A stretch of DNA of 64,000 nucleotides from Pseudarthrobacter cellobiosi (GTDB taxonomy: Bacteria; Actinomycetota; Actinomycetes; Actinomycetales; Micrococcaceae), in NCBI RefSeq assembly GCF_023913755.1, contig NZ_JAMXBJ010000049.1, positions 124,001-188,000 of the forward strand, read 5' to 3'. The notes beneath the pieces were generated by a model. It saw only the letters and a program-made list of their open reading frames with translations, had not been told where the DNA came from and ran no database searches. The position numbers and the translations under genes are program-made. Shown here in pieces: positions 40,095 to 47,747 of this stretch (positions are counted from its first letter, which is position 1; each line of letters starts with the position of its first letter).

Positions 40095-41312
40095 ATGTCT
40101 GCCGCCCGCGTTTCCAAGCGCATTTCCGCAATTGCCGAATCCGCAACCCTGGCTGTTGATGCCAAGGCCAAGGCGCTGAAGGCAGCTGGCCGGCCGGTTA
40201 TTGGCTTCGGGGCAGGGGAACCGGACTTCCCCACCCCGGACTACATCGTCAAGGCATCCATCGAGGCCGCCAGCCAGCCCAAGTACCACCGCTACTCCCC
40301 CGCCGCCGGCCTGCCGGAGCTCAAAAAGGCCATCGCTCAGAAGACTCTCCGCGACTCCGGCTATGCCGTGGATCCGTCCCAGGTCCTGGTGACGAACGGC
40401 GGCAAGCAGGCCGTGTACAACACCTTCGCCACGCTGGTGGATCCGGGCGACGAAGTGATTGTTCCCACGCCGTTCTGGACCACCTACCCGGAGGCCATCA
40501 GGCTCGCCGGCGGTGTCCCCGTTGAGGTGTTCGCCGGACCTGAGCAGGACTACCTGGTCACGGTTGAGCAGCTTGAGGCCGCTGTGACGGACAAGAGCAA
40601 GATCCTGCTGTTTGTCTCGCCGTCCAACCCCACCGGCGCCGTGTACAGCCCGGAGCAGGTGGCCGAGATCGGCAAGTGGGCCGCCGCCAAGGGGCTCTGG
40701 GTGGTCACCGACGAGATCTACGAGCACCTGACGTACGACGGCGTCCCGTTCACCTCCATCGCCACGGCAGCCCCTGAACTGGGCGACAAAGTGGTCATAC
40801 TTAACGGTGTCGCCAAGACATATGCGATGACCGGCTGGCGTGTGGGCTGGATGATCGGCCCGGCCGACGTCATCAAGGCGGCCACCAACCTGCAGTCACA
40901 CGCCACCTCCAACGTTTCGAACATCATGCAGATTGCAGCCCTCGCCGCCGTCTCCGGACCGTTGACCGCCGTCGACGAGATGAAGGTGGCGTTTGACCGC
41001 CGCCGCAAGGCGATCGTTGCCGGCCTGAACGCGATCGACGGTGTTGAATGCCCGACGCCGAAGGGTGCGTTCTACGTCTACGCGGACGTCCGTGCGCTGC
41101 TGGGGAAGGAATTCCCGACGGCGGCAGGCACCGCAACGCCGTCGACCTCCGCCGAACTGGCGGCGTTGATCCTGGATGAGGTTGAGGTGGCAGTGGTGCC
41201 GGGTGAGGCGTTCGGCCCCTCAGGCTACCTGCGGCTCTCCTACGCCCTGGGCGACGAGGACCTGGCCACCGGCGTCGCCCGCCTCCAGGGCTTCCTGGGC
41301 CAGGCCAAGTAG
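40095..41312 (+). CDS. Class I/II aminotransferase (aspartate aminotransferase type)
   Basis: Pyridoxal-phosphate enzyme that moves an amino group between an amino acid (probably aspartate) and a keto acid. 405 residues, fold type I. Visible: [13 protein letters not shown] at residues 40-52 (substrate loop), [11 protein letters not shown] (phosphate-binding), [10 protein letters not shown] with the cofactor Asn, VTDEIYEHL with the Asp that holds the pyridine nitrogen, [16 protein letters not shown] with Schiff-base Lys-241, and the C-terminal YLRLSYA arginine. It matches the aspartate/prephenate aminotransferase group of actinobacteria. It stands alone, convergent with the response regulator gene across a repeat. 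Confidence 0.93.
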   Translation: MSAARVSKRISAIAESATLAVDAKAKALKAAGRPVIGFGAGEPDFPTPDYIVKASIEAASQPKYHRYSPAAGLPELKKAIAQKTLRDSGYAVDPSQVLVTNGGKQAVYNTFATLVDPGDEVIVPTPFWTTYPEAIRLAGGVPVEVFAGPEQDYLVTVEQLEAAVTDKSKILLFVSPSNPTGAVYSPEQVAEIGKWAAAKGLWVVTDEIYEHLTYDGVPFTSIATAAPELGDKVVILNGVAKTYAMTGWRVGWMIGPADVIKAATNLQSHATSNVSNIMQIAALAAVSGPLTAVDEMKVAFDRRRKAIVAGLNAIDGVECPTPKGAFYVYADVRALLGKEFPTAAGTATPSTSAELAALILDEVEVAVVPGEAFGPSGYLRLSYALGDEDLATGVARLQGFLGQAK

Positions 41313-41314
41313 GC

Positions 41315-41415
41315 ACGCTCTCTCACTTCCTGCAAGAAAAAACCAAACGCTCTATCACTTTCTTTAGGAGAGTGATAGAGCGTTCCGGTTTAAGCCACAG
41401 GAAGTGAGAGAGCGT
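41315..41415. repeat. Nested palindrome, GACGCTCTCTCACTT family (second site)
   Basis: Perfect 18-base outer arms (ACGCTCTCTCACTTCCTG at 41315-41332 and its complement at 41398-41415) enclose an inner hairpin (AACGCTCTATCACTTTC near 41346-41362 pairing with 41368-41384). The same motif and hairpin-in-hairpin design occur at 5817-5953. It fills the gap between the convergent aminotransferase and response regulator genes exactly. Confidence 0.88.
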
Positions 41416-41416
41416 C

Positions 41417-42100
41417 TTACAGGAGGCGGCGTTCTGCGGCCCATTTGGTCAGCTCGTGCCGGCTGGAGAGCTGGAGCTTTCGCAGTACCGCTGATACGTG
41501 GGTTTCCACGGTTTTGATGCTGATGAACAGCTCCTTCGCCACCTCCTTGTAGCTGTAGCCGCGGGCGATCAGCCGCATCACTTCGAGCTCGCGGGCGGAA
41601 AGCCTGTCCAGTTCGTCGTCAGCAATGTCCGCCGGGGCGGTGCCGAACGCATCCAGCACGAAGCCGGCCAGCCGGGGCGAGAACACGGCGTCGCCGCCGG
41701 CCACGCGGAACACGGCGTCGGTGATCTCGGCCCCGGAGATGGTCTTGGTGACATACCCGCGGGCGCCGGCGCGGATGACCGACACCACGTCCTCGGCGGC
41801 GTCGGAGACGCTCAGGGCCAGGAACTTGGTGGTGCCCAGGAGCGCCGCGGAACCCGCAATGACCTCCCGGCCGCCACCGCCGAGGCCGCCCGGCAAATGC
41901 ACGTCCAGGAGCACCACTTCCGGACGCGCCTGCGCGATCACGGCTATGGCCTGCTCAACCGTGGCCGCTTCACCTACGACCTGGATGCTCTCATCCAGGT
42001 CGGCCTTGAGTCCCGAGCGGAAGATGGCGTGATCGTCCACGATCACCACCCGGACCGACTGCGCGGGGCGGATGGGCCCGGTCCCCTGTAGGTTGTTCAT
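41417..42100 (-). CDS. LuxR/NarL-type response regulator
   Basis: 227 residues. Receiver domain with acidic pair Asp-22/Asp-23 (VIVDDHAIFRSG) and phosphoacceptor Asp-66 (VVLLDVHLPGG), then TKFLALSVSDAAE and the Lys of VTKTISG. The loop after Asp-66 is unusually glycine-rich (PGGLGGGGREVI). The C-terminal LuxR helix-turn-helix shows LSARELEVMRLIARGYSYKE and ISIKTVETHVSAVLRKLQLS. Its ATG overlaps the kinase stop codon by four bases (ATGA), so the PspC-fused kinase is its cognate partner. Probably activates or represses the neighbouring envelope genes. Confidence 0.95.
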   Translation of the reverse strand: MNNLQGTGPIRPAQSVRVVIVDDHAIFRSGLKADLDESIQVVGEAATVEQAIAVIAQARPEVVLLDVHLPGGLGGGGREVIAGSAALLGTTKFLALSVSDAAEDVVSVIRAGARGYVTKTISGAEITDAVFRVAGGDAVFSPRLAGFVLDAFGTAPADIADDELDRLSARELEVMRLIARGYSYKEVAKELFISIKTVETHVSAVLRKLQLSSRHELTKWAAERRLL

Positions 42101-43518
42101 GATTTCCCTTCCGCGTTGTCCGTTTGGAGCGCCGGCATTCCCAGCCGTACCTCGGTGCCGTCCGACGTGCTGGTGATGGAAGCGGTCCCGCCGTGGCGTT
42201 TCATGCGTCCGATGATCGACTCGCGGACGCCGAGCCGGTCTTCGGGAACATCCTGCAGGTCGAAGCCCGGCCCCCTGTCCTTGATGAAGATTTCTGTATG
42301 CCCGTCGGAAACTTCCAGGTAGACGGAGACGGTTCCGCCGCCGTGCCGGGAGGCATTAAGCATCGCCTCACGGCTGGCCTGGACCAGCGCCTCGTGGGAT
42401 TCGGTCATGGCCGTATCCCCGACGCTCACCACCTCCACGGCGTTGCCGAGGGCGTCTTCCACCTCGGCACCCACGGCCTTGATACGGTCCGAAAGCTGGC
42501 CCGCCTCCTTACCCGGGTCCTGGAACAGCCAGCTCCTGAGTTCGCGTTCCTGGGCCCGGGCGAGCCGGACGACGTCGTGCTCGTTTCCCGCCCGCCGCTG
42601 GATCAGGGCGAGGGTCTGGAGGACGGAGTCGTGCAGGTGGGCCGCGATCTCGGCGCGCTCCGTTTCACGGATCCGGCCCGCACGCTCCGTTTCCAGGTCC
42701 CGCCAGAATTTGAGTGCCCACGGAAGCAGCACCAGGACCACGCCGCCCAGCACGGCCACCGATGCCAGCAGTGCCAGCCAGGTCTGTTCCCACGATCCGG
42801 AGCCGGACACCATCACCAGCACGCCGGCAACCACCAGCGCCAACCCGGCGGCCAGGCGCGCCCAGCCGCCTGCCTGATCGGCTTTGGTCTTGTCCACGAG
42901 GCCCGCGCGGCGGGTTTCGTCGAGCTGCATCCAGGCGATGGCTGCACCGCCCAGCACGGCAGCGGCGGGGATGAGGGTCTCCAGTGGCACGTCCACGCCC
43001 AGGAGCTGGGCAATCATGATGCCCGCCACCAGGAGGAGGCCGGCGCCCAGCAGCATTTCCTTGCCGTAGCGCATTCTGCGGACCCGGAACCACGGCGGCC
43101 GCACGGCGGCCCCGTAGCTCGACCCGTAGCCTGCACCGGGCCCGCTGCGGGAAACACCCTCCGGGGCGAAAGCATCGGCGTCGGGATTTCCCCACCAGGG
43201 AGCGGCCGCGGGCGAGCCCTGGTACGGCGACGGCGAGGGCGGCCCAGCGCTGAATGCCGGGTCAAGGCTGACGGCCGGGGCAATGGGCGACGCCGGACGC
43301 CTGGCATTGCGCCGGGCACTTTCGTCGGCGGTGGGGACCATGATCCACAGCCACGCATAGAAGGCCAACCCGGCGCCACCGGCGAGGGTCGCGAGCGCCA
43401 TGCCGATCCGCACGCTTTTCACCGGCCAGCCCAGATGCGCCGCGAGGCCGGCACATACGCCCGCGATGACGCGGTCGCTGCTGCGGACAAGCGGTGGACG
43501 GGTGAGGGCGGTGGTCAT
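42097..43518 (-). CDS. PspC-domain histidine kinase
   Basis: 473-residue membrane sensor. An N-terminal PspC domain (residues 10-62: RSSDRVIAGVCAGLAAHLGW and a membrane helix) acts as likely input module. A Pro/Gly/Ser-rich linker follows to about residue 140. Four or so membrane helices lie between residues 155 and 268. The cytoplasmic HisKA_3 domain has AEIAAHLHDSVLQTLALIQR with phosphoacceptor His-296. The ATPase domain shows REAMLNASRHGG (N box) and KDRGPGFDL (G box). It overlaps the regulator gene by four bases and is divergent from another PspC gene 124 bases away. The architecture resembles actinobacterial PspC-kinases tied to envelope stress. Confidence 0.93.
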   Translation of the reverse strand: MTTALTRPPLVRSSDRVIAGVCAGLAAHLGWPVKSVRIGMALATLAGGAGLAFYAWLWIMVPTADESARRNARRPASPIAPAVSLDPAFSAGPPSPSPYQGSPAAAPWWGNPDADAFAPEGVSRSGPGAGYGSSYGAAVRPPWFRVRRMRYGKEMLLGAGLLLVAGIMIAQLLGVDVPLETLIPAAAVLGGAAIAWMQLDETRRAGLVDKTKADQAGGWARLAAGLALVVAGVLVMVSGSGSWEQTWLALLASVAVLGGVVLVLLPWALKFWRDLETERAGRIRETERAEIAAHLHDSVLQTLALIQRRAGNEHDVVRLARAQERELRSWLFQDPGKEAGQLSDRIKAVGAEVEDALGNAVEVVSVGDTAMTESHEALVQASREAMLNASRHGGGTVSVYLEVSDGHTEIFIKDRGPGFDLQDVPEDRLGVRESIIGRMKRHGGTASITSTSDGTEVRLGMPALQTDNAEGKS

Positions 43519-43642
43519 GTGTCAATCCAAGCACGGATCAGGGTTCCCCGGACCCGATTCCGGACTGAACCGGGGGTGACTCAGGGGCGAGTCAGGGTGT
43601 TCCCCAGTAGAGCTGCGCCGCCCCGGACGGCAGGATCGAAGT

Positions 43643-45166
43643 ATGAACTCGCAGACCCCCACCCCCGATGACGGCCAGCCCACGGAACCGCTCCCCCCAC
43701 GCGACCCGGACCAGCCAACCGAACCACTCCTGCCACCCCCAGCTGCTTCGCAGGACACACCCCCGGCCGCCGGTCCCGATGCCGGCCCGTATGCCGGGCC
43801 GTCCGCAGGCCCGTACTCCAGCGCCAAAGCGCCGGGGCAGTCCGGTGACTTCTTCACCTGGGTCCGGAGCCACGGCATCCAGCGCGGACGCGACCGGTGG
43901 ATCGGCGGTGTCTCCAGCGGCATCGCGCACCGGATGGGCATCGATCCGCTGATTGTCCGCGGCATCTTCATTGTCCTCACCCTCTTCGCCGGAATCGGCG
44001 TCCTGCTCTACGGCCTGGCCTGGGCGTTCCTTCCCGAACCCGACGGGCGCATCCACGTCCAGGAAGCCGGCGCCGGCCGCTGGTCCAGCGGCATGACAGG
44101 CGCCCTGATCACCACCGTGGTGGGGCTCACCGGGCTGGGCGGCGGATTCTGGGGCTGGAGCCGCAACGGCTTCGGCGGATTCCTCTGGACCGTCTTCTGG
44201 GTGGGCGGCGCCATCTACTTCATTTACTACCTGACCCAACGCAACAAGGCCCGAAATGGAGCTCCCATGACCGCCGCACCGCAGCCGGCCGGCGCAAACT
44301 CCGGTTACCCGGCCGCCCCCACCGCCCCCTATGCCTCGCCGTTTGCGGCCACGGATTCCGCCTCTACCCGCACGTCGAGCACGTCCGGCGCGACCGGCAG
44401 CGCGCCTTACCTTCCGGTCCCGCCGTCGAGCGTCAACCCGCCTTACGGTGGGGGCAGCTACGGCGGGGGCGGCAGCGACGGCGGTGCCTACGGCGGCTAC
44501 CAGCCTCCACAGGGCCCGGCACGCGCACCCAAGGTCCGCCCCTCCGGCCCCGGCGCCCCGGCAGTAGCCATTACAGCCGGAACAGCGCTCCTGGTGGGTG
44601 GCGGGCTCAAAGCCCTGCACGCCGGCAACGTGATCAACCTCGGCGACGCCGCCAACGCGATCGTCTGGGCCAGCGGTGCAGCCATCCTGGGCCTGGGTAT
44701 CCTGGTCGCGGGCCTGCGCGGCAGGACGTCCGGAATCCTCGGATTCTTCGCCGTTGTTGCCCTGGTGATTGGCGGCATCTTCAACGTTGTGGGCAACGGC
44801 GACAGGGTCCGCTTCACCCAGGTCGACTGGGCACCGACGAGCCAGCAGCAGGCGGCCGATGGCTTCAGCGTCACCGGCGGCAGGGGAACCGTTGACCTCA
44901 CCCAATTGGGCGCGCAAGCCCCGCTGGACTCAGAAGTCGTAGTTCCCCTGGACATCACGGCGAGCAACGTCACCGTGATCCTCCCCAGCAACATTCCCGT
45001 GGACGTGAGGGCAGACATGACGCTGGGGAACCTCAACGAAGGCACCAACCACCGGGGCGGCATTACCTCCCAGGAAACCAGCTACAACACCGACAAGCCA
45101 GGCGGCCACCTGATCATCCGGATCGACGGCACCCTCAGCAACGTCACCATCCAGGAAGGAAACTGA
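43643..45166 (+). CDS. PspC-domain membrane protein with LiaF-like C-terminal domain
   Basis: 507 residues. Residues 1-70 are Pro/Thr-rich (TPTPDDGQPTEPLPPRDPDQ). The PspC domain spans about 77-135 (RGRDRWIGGVSSGIAHRMGI). A further helix pair and a low-complexity Gly/Tyr/Ser linker (YGGGSYGGGGSDGGAYGGYQ) follow, then about four helices (residues 305-385). The last about 110 residues form a hydrophilic domain with short beta repeats (LDITASNVTVILPSNIPVDV), like the 'toast-rack' end of LiaF proteins. LiaF is an inhibitor in the LiaFSR envelope-stress system; the divergent kinase and regulator would be its partners. Start ATG 43643 has AGGA seven bases upstream. Confidence 0.9.
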   Translation: MNSQTPTPDDGQPTEPLPPRDPDQPTEPLLPPPAASQDTPPAAGPDAGPYAGPSAGPYSSAKAPGQSGDFFTWVRSHGIQRGRDRWIGGVSSGIAHRMGIDPLIVRGIFIVLTLFAGIGVLLYGLAWAFLPEPDGRIHVQEAGAGRWSSGMTGALITTVVGLTGLGGGFWGWSRNGFGGFLWTVFWVGGAIYFIYYLTQRNKARNGAPMTAAPQPAGANSGYPAAPTAPYASPFAATDSASTRTSSTSGATGSAPYLPVPPSSVNPPYGGGSYGGGGSDGGAYGGYQPPQGPARAPKVRPSGPGAPAVAITAGTALLVGGGLKALHAGNVINLGDAANAIVWASGAAILGLGILVAGLRGRTSGILGFFAVVALVIGGIFNVVGNGDRVRFTQVDWAPTSQQQAADGFSVTGGRGTVDLTQLGAQAPLDSEVVVPLDITASNVTVILPSNIPVDVRADMTLGNLNEGTNHRGGITSQETSYNTDKPGGHLIIRIDGTLSNVTIQEGN

Positions 45167-45167
45167 C

Positions 45168-45452
45168 ATGAGCAGCTTCGATCCGGCACCGGATTCGTCT
45201 ACCCCGCAAACCCCGACGACGGTGCACACCGACGCGGCCGGACCCTCACCCACACGGGTGGGCACGATAGTCTGGGGCCTGATCGTGATGGCGCTGGCCG
45301 CCCTGATCATCATCGCCCAGTTGGGCGTGGTAACCCTGAACGGCACCTACGTACTGATCGGCCTTATGATCGGCGCCGGCGCCGCGCTGGTGATCGGCGG
45401 GCTGCTTTCGGCCCGAAAGCGTGACAATGAACCCACAACAGGGAAGTCTTGA
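45168..45452 (+). CDS. Small two-helix membrane protein, 94 aa
   Basis: Starts one base after the preceding stop codon, with AGGAAGGAA upstream, so it is coupled to the PspC/LiaF-like gene. A polar Pro/Thr-rich N-terminus (about 30 residues) is followed by two hydrophobic helices (VWGLIVMALAALIIIAQLGV and YVLIGLMIGAGAALVIGGLL) and a charged end (SARKRDNEPTTGKS). I recognise no functional family; two-helix proteins of this kind are regular companions of PspC genes in actinobacteria. Confidence 0.88.
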   Translation: MSSFDPAPDSSTPQTPTTVHTDAAGPSPTRVGTIVWGLIVMALAALIIIAQLGVVTLNGTYVLIGLMIGAGAALVIGGLLSARKRDNEPTTGKS

Positions 45453-45455
45453 ACC

Positions 45456-45707
45456 ATGGACAAGTTCTTCAGCATCGTCAGGGGCTTCGGCCTGAAACGT
45501 GGACCCCAACGCTGGCTGGGAGGTGTGTGCGGCGGCATTGCAGCAAAGCTCAACGTGGATGTGGCATTCGTCCGGATCGCTTTCCTGGTCTTCTGCCTCC
45601 TCCCCGGCCCCGCCGTCGTCCTCTACATCGCAGCGTGGCTGGTCCTTCCTGACCAGCAGAACTCCATCCCGCTGCAGAAATTCCTGGACCGCCGCTCCAT
45701 CAGCTGA
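45456..45707 (+). CDS. Stand-alone PspC-domain protein, 83 aa
   Basis: Nearly the whole protein is one PspC domain: GPQRWLGGVCGGIAAKLNVD then a membrane helix (IAFLVFCLLPGPAVVLYIAA) and WLVLPDQQNSIPLQKFLDRR. In enterobacteria PspC senses secretin-type membrane damage and releases PspF control; here it sits three bases after the two-helix protein gene in the same operon, so the locus encodes three PspC domains in separate settings (kinase, LiaF-like, single). A terminator follows. Confidence 0.93.
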   Translation: MDKFFSIVRGFGLKRGPQRWLGGVCGGIAAKLNVDVAFVRIAFLVFCLLPGPAVVLYIAAWLVLPDQQNSIPLQKFLDRRSIS

Positions 45708-45724
45708 CCTCAGGTCAGAACCGC

Positions 45725-45770
45725 AAGGCCACCGCTCCCCGGAGAATTCCTTCCAGGAGCGGGGGCCTTT
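45725..45770 (+). terminator. Terminator after the PspC operon
   Basis: Arms AAGGCCACCGCTCC (45725-45738) and GGAGCGGGGGCCTTT (45756-45770) form an interrupted GC-rich stem with a loop of about 17 bases and a U-containing end (CTTTCTGCTGTCCTT). It is 18 bases beyond the stop codon. Confidence 0.7.
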
Positions 45771-45779
45771 CTGCTGTCC

Positions 45780-45801
45780 TTGTCCACCGGCCGGTGGACA
45801 A
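45780..45801. promoter_or_regulatory. Perfect 22-bp palindrome upstream of the ABC exporter genes
   Basis: TTGTCCACCGG and its exact complement meet with no spacer. It is 56 bases upstream of the ATPase start codon and just after the terminator. Position and symmetry suggest an operator, possibly for one of the two response regulators in the locus. Confidence 0.65.
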
Positions 45802-45857
45802 CAGATTCAACCGGCCGGGCCTGTCGACCGGCACCCCGGGACTGCAACGCTGGAAGC

Positions 45858-46820
45858 ATGAACACTTCCCTCATCCCCGGGCAGCGGCAATCCCCTGATG
45901 CCATCACCGTGCGCGGCCTCAACAAAACGTACGGCCTGCCCAAAGGCGGGACCCTCACGGCCGTGGACCAGCTGGACCTCACCATCCATGCCGGCGAAAC
46001 CTACGCCCTCCTGGGTCCCAACGGCGCCGGCAAGTCCACCGCCATCGAGATCCTGGAAGGCCACCGGAAACCTGACAGCGGCGAGGTCATGGTTCTGGGA
46101 ACGCGCCCCTGGAAGGCGGCACCGTCCTTCCGCGCCCGGATCGGCATCGTCCTCCAGGAGTCCACCGACTCCGGGGAACTCAGGGTTTCAGAGGCCCTGC
46201 GGTCACTGGCTGCCTGTTTCCCGGCGCCCCGACCGGTGGACGAGGTCATGGAAGCCGTGGGGCTCGGGGGCAAGGGCGGCGTCCGTATCTCAACCCTTTC
46301 GGGCGGCCAGCGGCGAAGGCTGGACGTGGCGCTGGGGATCATCGGCAACCCGGAAGTCCTGTTCCTGGACGAACCCACCACAGGATTCGATCCGGAGGCC
46401 CGTCGGCAGTTCTGGGACCTCATCCGCCGGCTGAGCAGCGGCGGCACCACCATTGTCCTCACCACGCACTACCTGGACGAGGCCGAGCAGCTGGCGGACC
46501 GGATCGGCGTCATCAACCACGGGCGGCTGATCGCCGAAGGCAGCCCGCAGGACATCGGCGGTCCGGGCCTCCGCATGCCTCGCGTCCGGTGGCGGGATGC
46601 TTCCGGCCTTCGCGAAGTGGTGACCGAGCAGCCAGCTTCCCTGGTCGCGTCGCTGTCCGACGGCGGCGCAATAGAGCCGGCGGAGCTCGCCGTCGTACGT
46701 CCCAGCCTCGAGGACATCTACCTCCAGCTCATCGGTGCCGCGGACGGCGCCGAACCCTCTGCCGAACCATCCGCCGCACGATCTACGGACGCATCGTCCG
46801 TTTCAGGAGCCCTCCGATGA
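45858..46820 (+). CDS. ABC transporter ATP-binding protein (drug/export type)
   Basis: 320 residues from ATG 45858; GGAAG lies just upstream and the longer reading frame starts inside the palindrome region. Complete nucleotide-binding domain: Walker A GPNGAGKS, Q loop IGIVLQEST, signature LSGGQRRRLDVALGI, Walker B EVLFLDEPTTGFDP and switch His in VLTTHYLDEAEQL. The C-terminal extension is typical of DrrA/NatA-like exporters. It overlaps the permease gene by four bases (ATGA). With the permease it would form an exporter of drugs, lipids or peptides; the substrate is unknown. Confidence 0.94.
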   Translation: MNTSLIPGQRQSPDAITVRGLNKTYGLPKGGTLTAVDQLDLTIHAGETYALLGPNGAGKSTAIEILEGHRKPDSGEVMVLGTRPWKAAPSFRARIGIVLQESTDSGELRVSEALRSLAACFPAPRPVDEVMEAVGLGGKGGVRISTLSGGQRRRLDVALGIIGNPEVLFLDEPTTGFDPEARRQFWDLIRRLSSGGTTIVLTTHYLDEAEQLADRIGVINHGRLIAEGSPQDIGGPGLRMPRVRWRDASGLREVVTEQPASLVASLSDGGAIEPAELAVVRPSLEDIYLQLIGAADGAEPSAEPSAARSTDASSVSGALR

Positions 46821-47683
46821 GCACGGCAGTCCCCGCATCCGTCTCCCCCGCCACCGGCCGCCCGACCTGGCGCCCATCAGTCCTGCGCCTGGGACTTGGC
46901 CGGGTCCTGCTGGAGATCAAACTATTTAACCGTGACGTGCTATCTCTGGTCCTGGTCCTCTTCTTCCCGATCCTGATGATGTCCCTGTTCGGGACTGTTT
47001 TCGGTGATGAGCCGGTCTTCGGGGCCGGCCCGGACGGGCAGGGCGGCATCACCCCGGCGCACTACTACCTGCCCGGCATGCTTGCGCTGAGCACCATCCT
47101 CAGCGGGTTCCAGAACCTCAGCAGCTACGTGGCCACTGAGCGTTTCAACGGCACGGTGAAGCGGCTGGCCGGAACGCCATTGCCTGCGGCGTCGTACTTC
47201 ATCGGGAAAACCGGCCAGACGCTCTACCTGATCGTGGCCCAGGCTGTTCTCCTGCTGCTCGCGGCAGCCGTCCTGTTCGACGTCCCGTTGCCACGGGATG
47301 CCGGGCAGTGGGGCCTGGTGGCGCTGCTGATGATCCTGGCCACGGCTGCCTGGGCCACCGTGGCCATCGCGTTCACTGCCTTGCCCAAGTCGGCACAAAG
47401 CGCGTCCACGCTGGCGGTCCTGCCGGTACTGCTCCTGTCCTTCACGTCGGGCGTGTATTTCCCGTTCTCGCAGCTTCCGGACTGGCTGCAGTCCGTGGCC
47501 AATTTCTTCCCGCTGCGCTGGACGGCGAGCGCCTTCAGGTCTGTTTTCCTGCCTGCCGGCTTTGAAGCCGTTGAGCCCGGCGGCACCTACAACCTGCCGC
47601 TGACGTTCCTGGTCCTGGGCATCTGGGTGGCCGCGGGTGCCGTGCTTGCCCGGTTGGCGTTCAAGTGGCCGCCGCAGAAGTAG
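46817..47683 (+). CDS. ABC-2 type transporter permease
   Basis: 288 residues, ATG within the stop codon of the ATPase gene. About six membrane helices typical of ABC-2 permeases: FNRDVLSLVLVLFFPILMMS, a cytoplasmic loop with FQNLSSYVATERFNGTVKRL and AGTPLPAASYFIGKTGQTLY (the conserved E-R-E-x-G-T/L-L region in variant form), then four helices and the C-terminal WPPQK. Together with the upstream ATPase it makes a two-gene exporter of the DrrAB kind, followed by a kinase/regulator pair that likely controls it. Confidence 0.93.
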   Translation: MSTAVPASVSPATGRPTWRPSVLRLGLGRVLLEIKLFNRDVLSLVLVLFFPILMMSLFGTVFGDEPVFGAGPDGQGGITPAHYYLPGMLALSTILSGFQNLSSYVATERFNGTVKRLAGTPLPAASYFIGKTGQTLYLIVAQAVLLLLAAAVLFDVPLPRDAGQWGLVALLMILATAAWATVAIAFTALPKSAQSASTLAVLPVLLLSFTSGVYFPFSQLPDWLQSVANFFPLRWTASAFRSVFLPAGFEAVEPGGTYNLPLTFLVLGIWVAAGAVLARLAFKWPPQK

Positions 47684-47712
47684 CCGGCTCCAGGCCTCAC
47701 CAATCGTTGATC

Positions 47713-47741
47713 TTGGTGGCTCGGCGGCACGCGGATAGGGT
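47713..47741 (+). promoter_or_regulatory. Promoter candidate of the kinase/regulator pair
   Basis: TTGGTG and TAGGGT are 17 bases apart, and the -10 ends six bases before the ATG at 47748. No Shine-Dalgarno sequence is present, so the kinase mRNA may be leaderless. Confidence 0.5.
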
Positions 47742-47747
47742 GCAGCC

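Noticed and set aside
42124-43671. 515-residue plus-strand open frame
   Set aside because: Antisense to the PspC-kinase gene, which has all kinase motifs in order.
43592-44917. 441-residue minus-strand open frame opposite the PspC/LiaF-like gene
   Set aside because: The plus-strand product has PspC and membrane features, the minus-strand one none.
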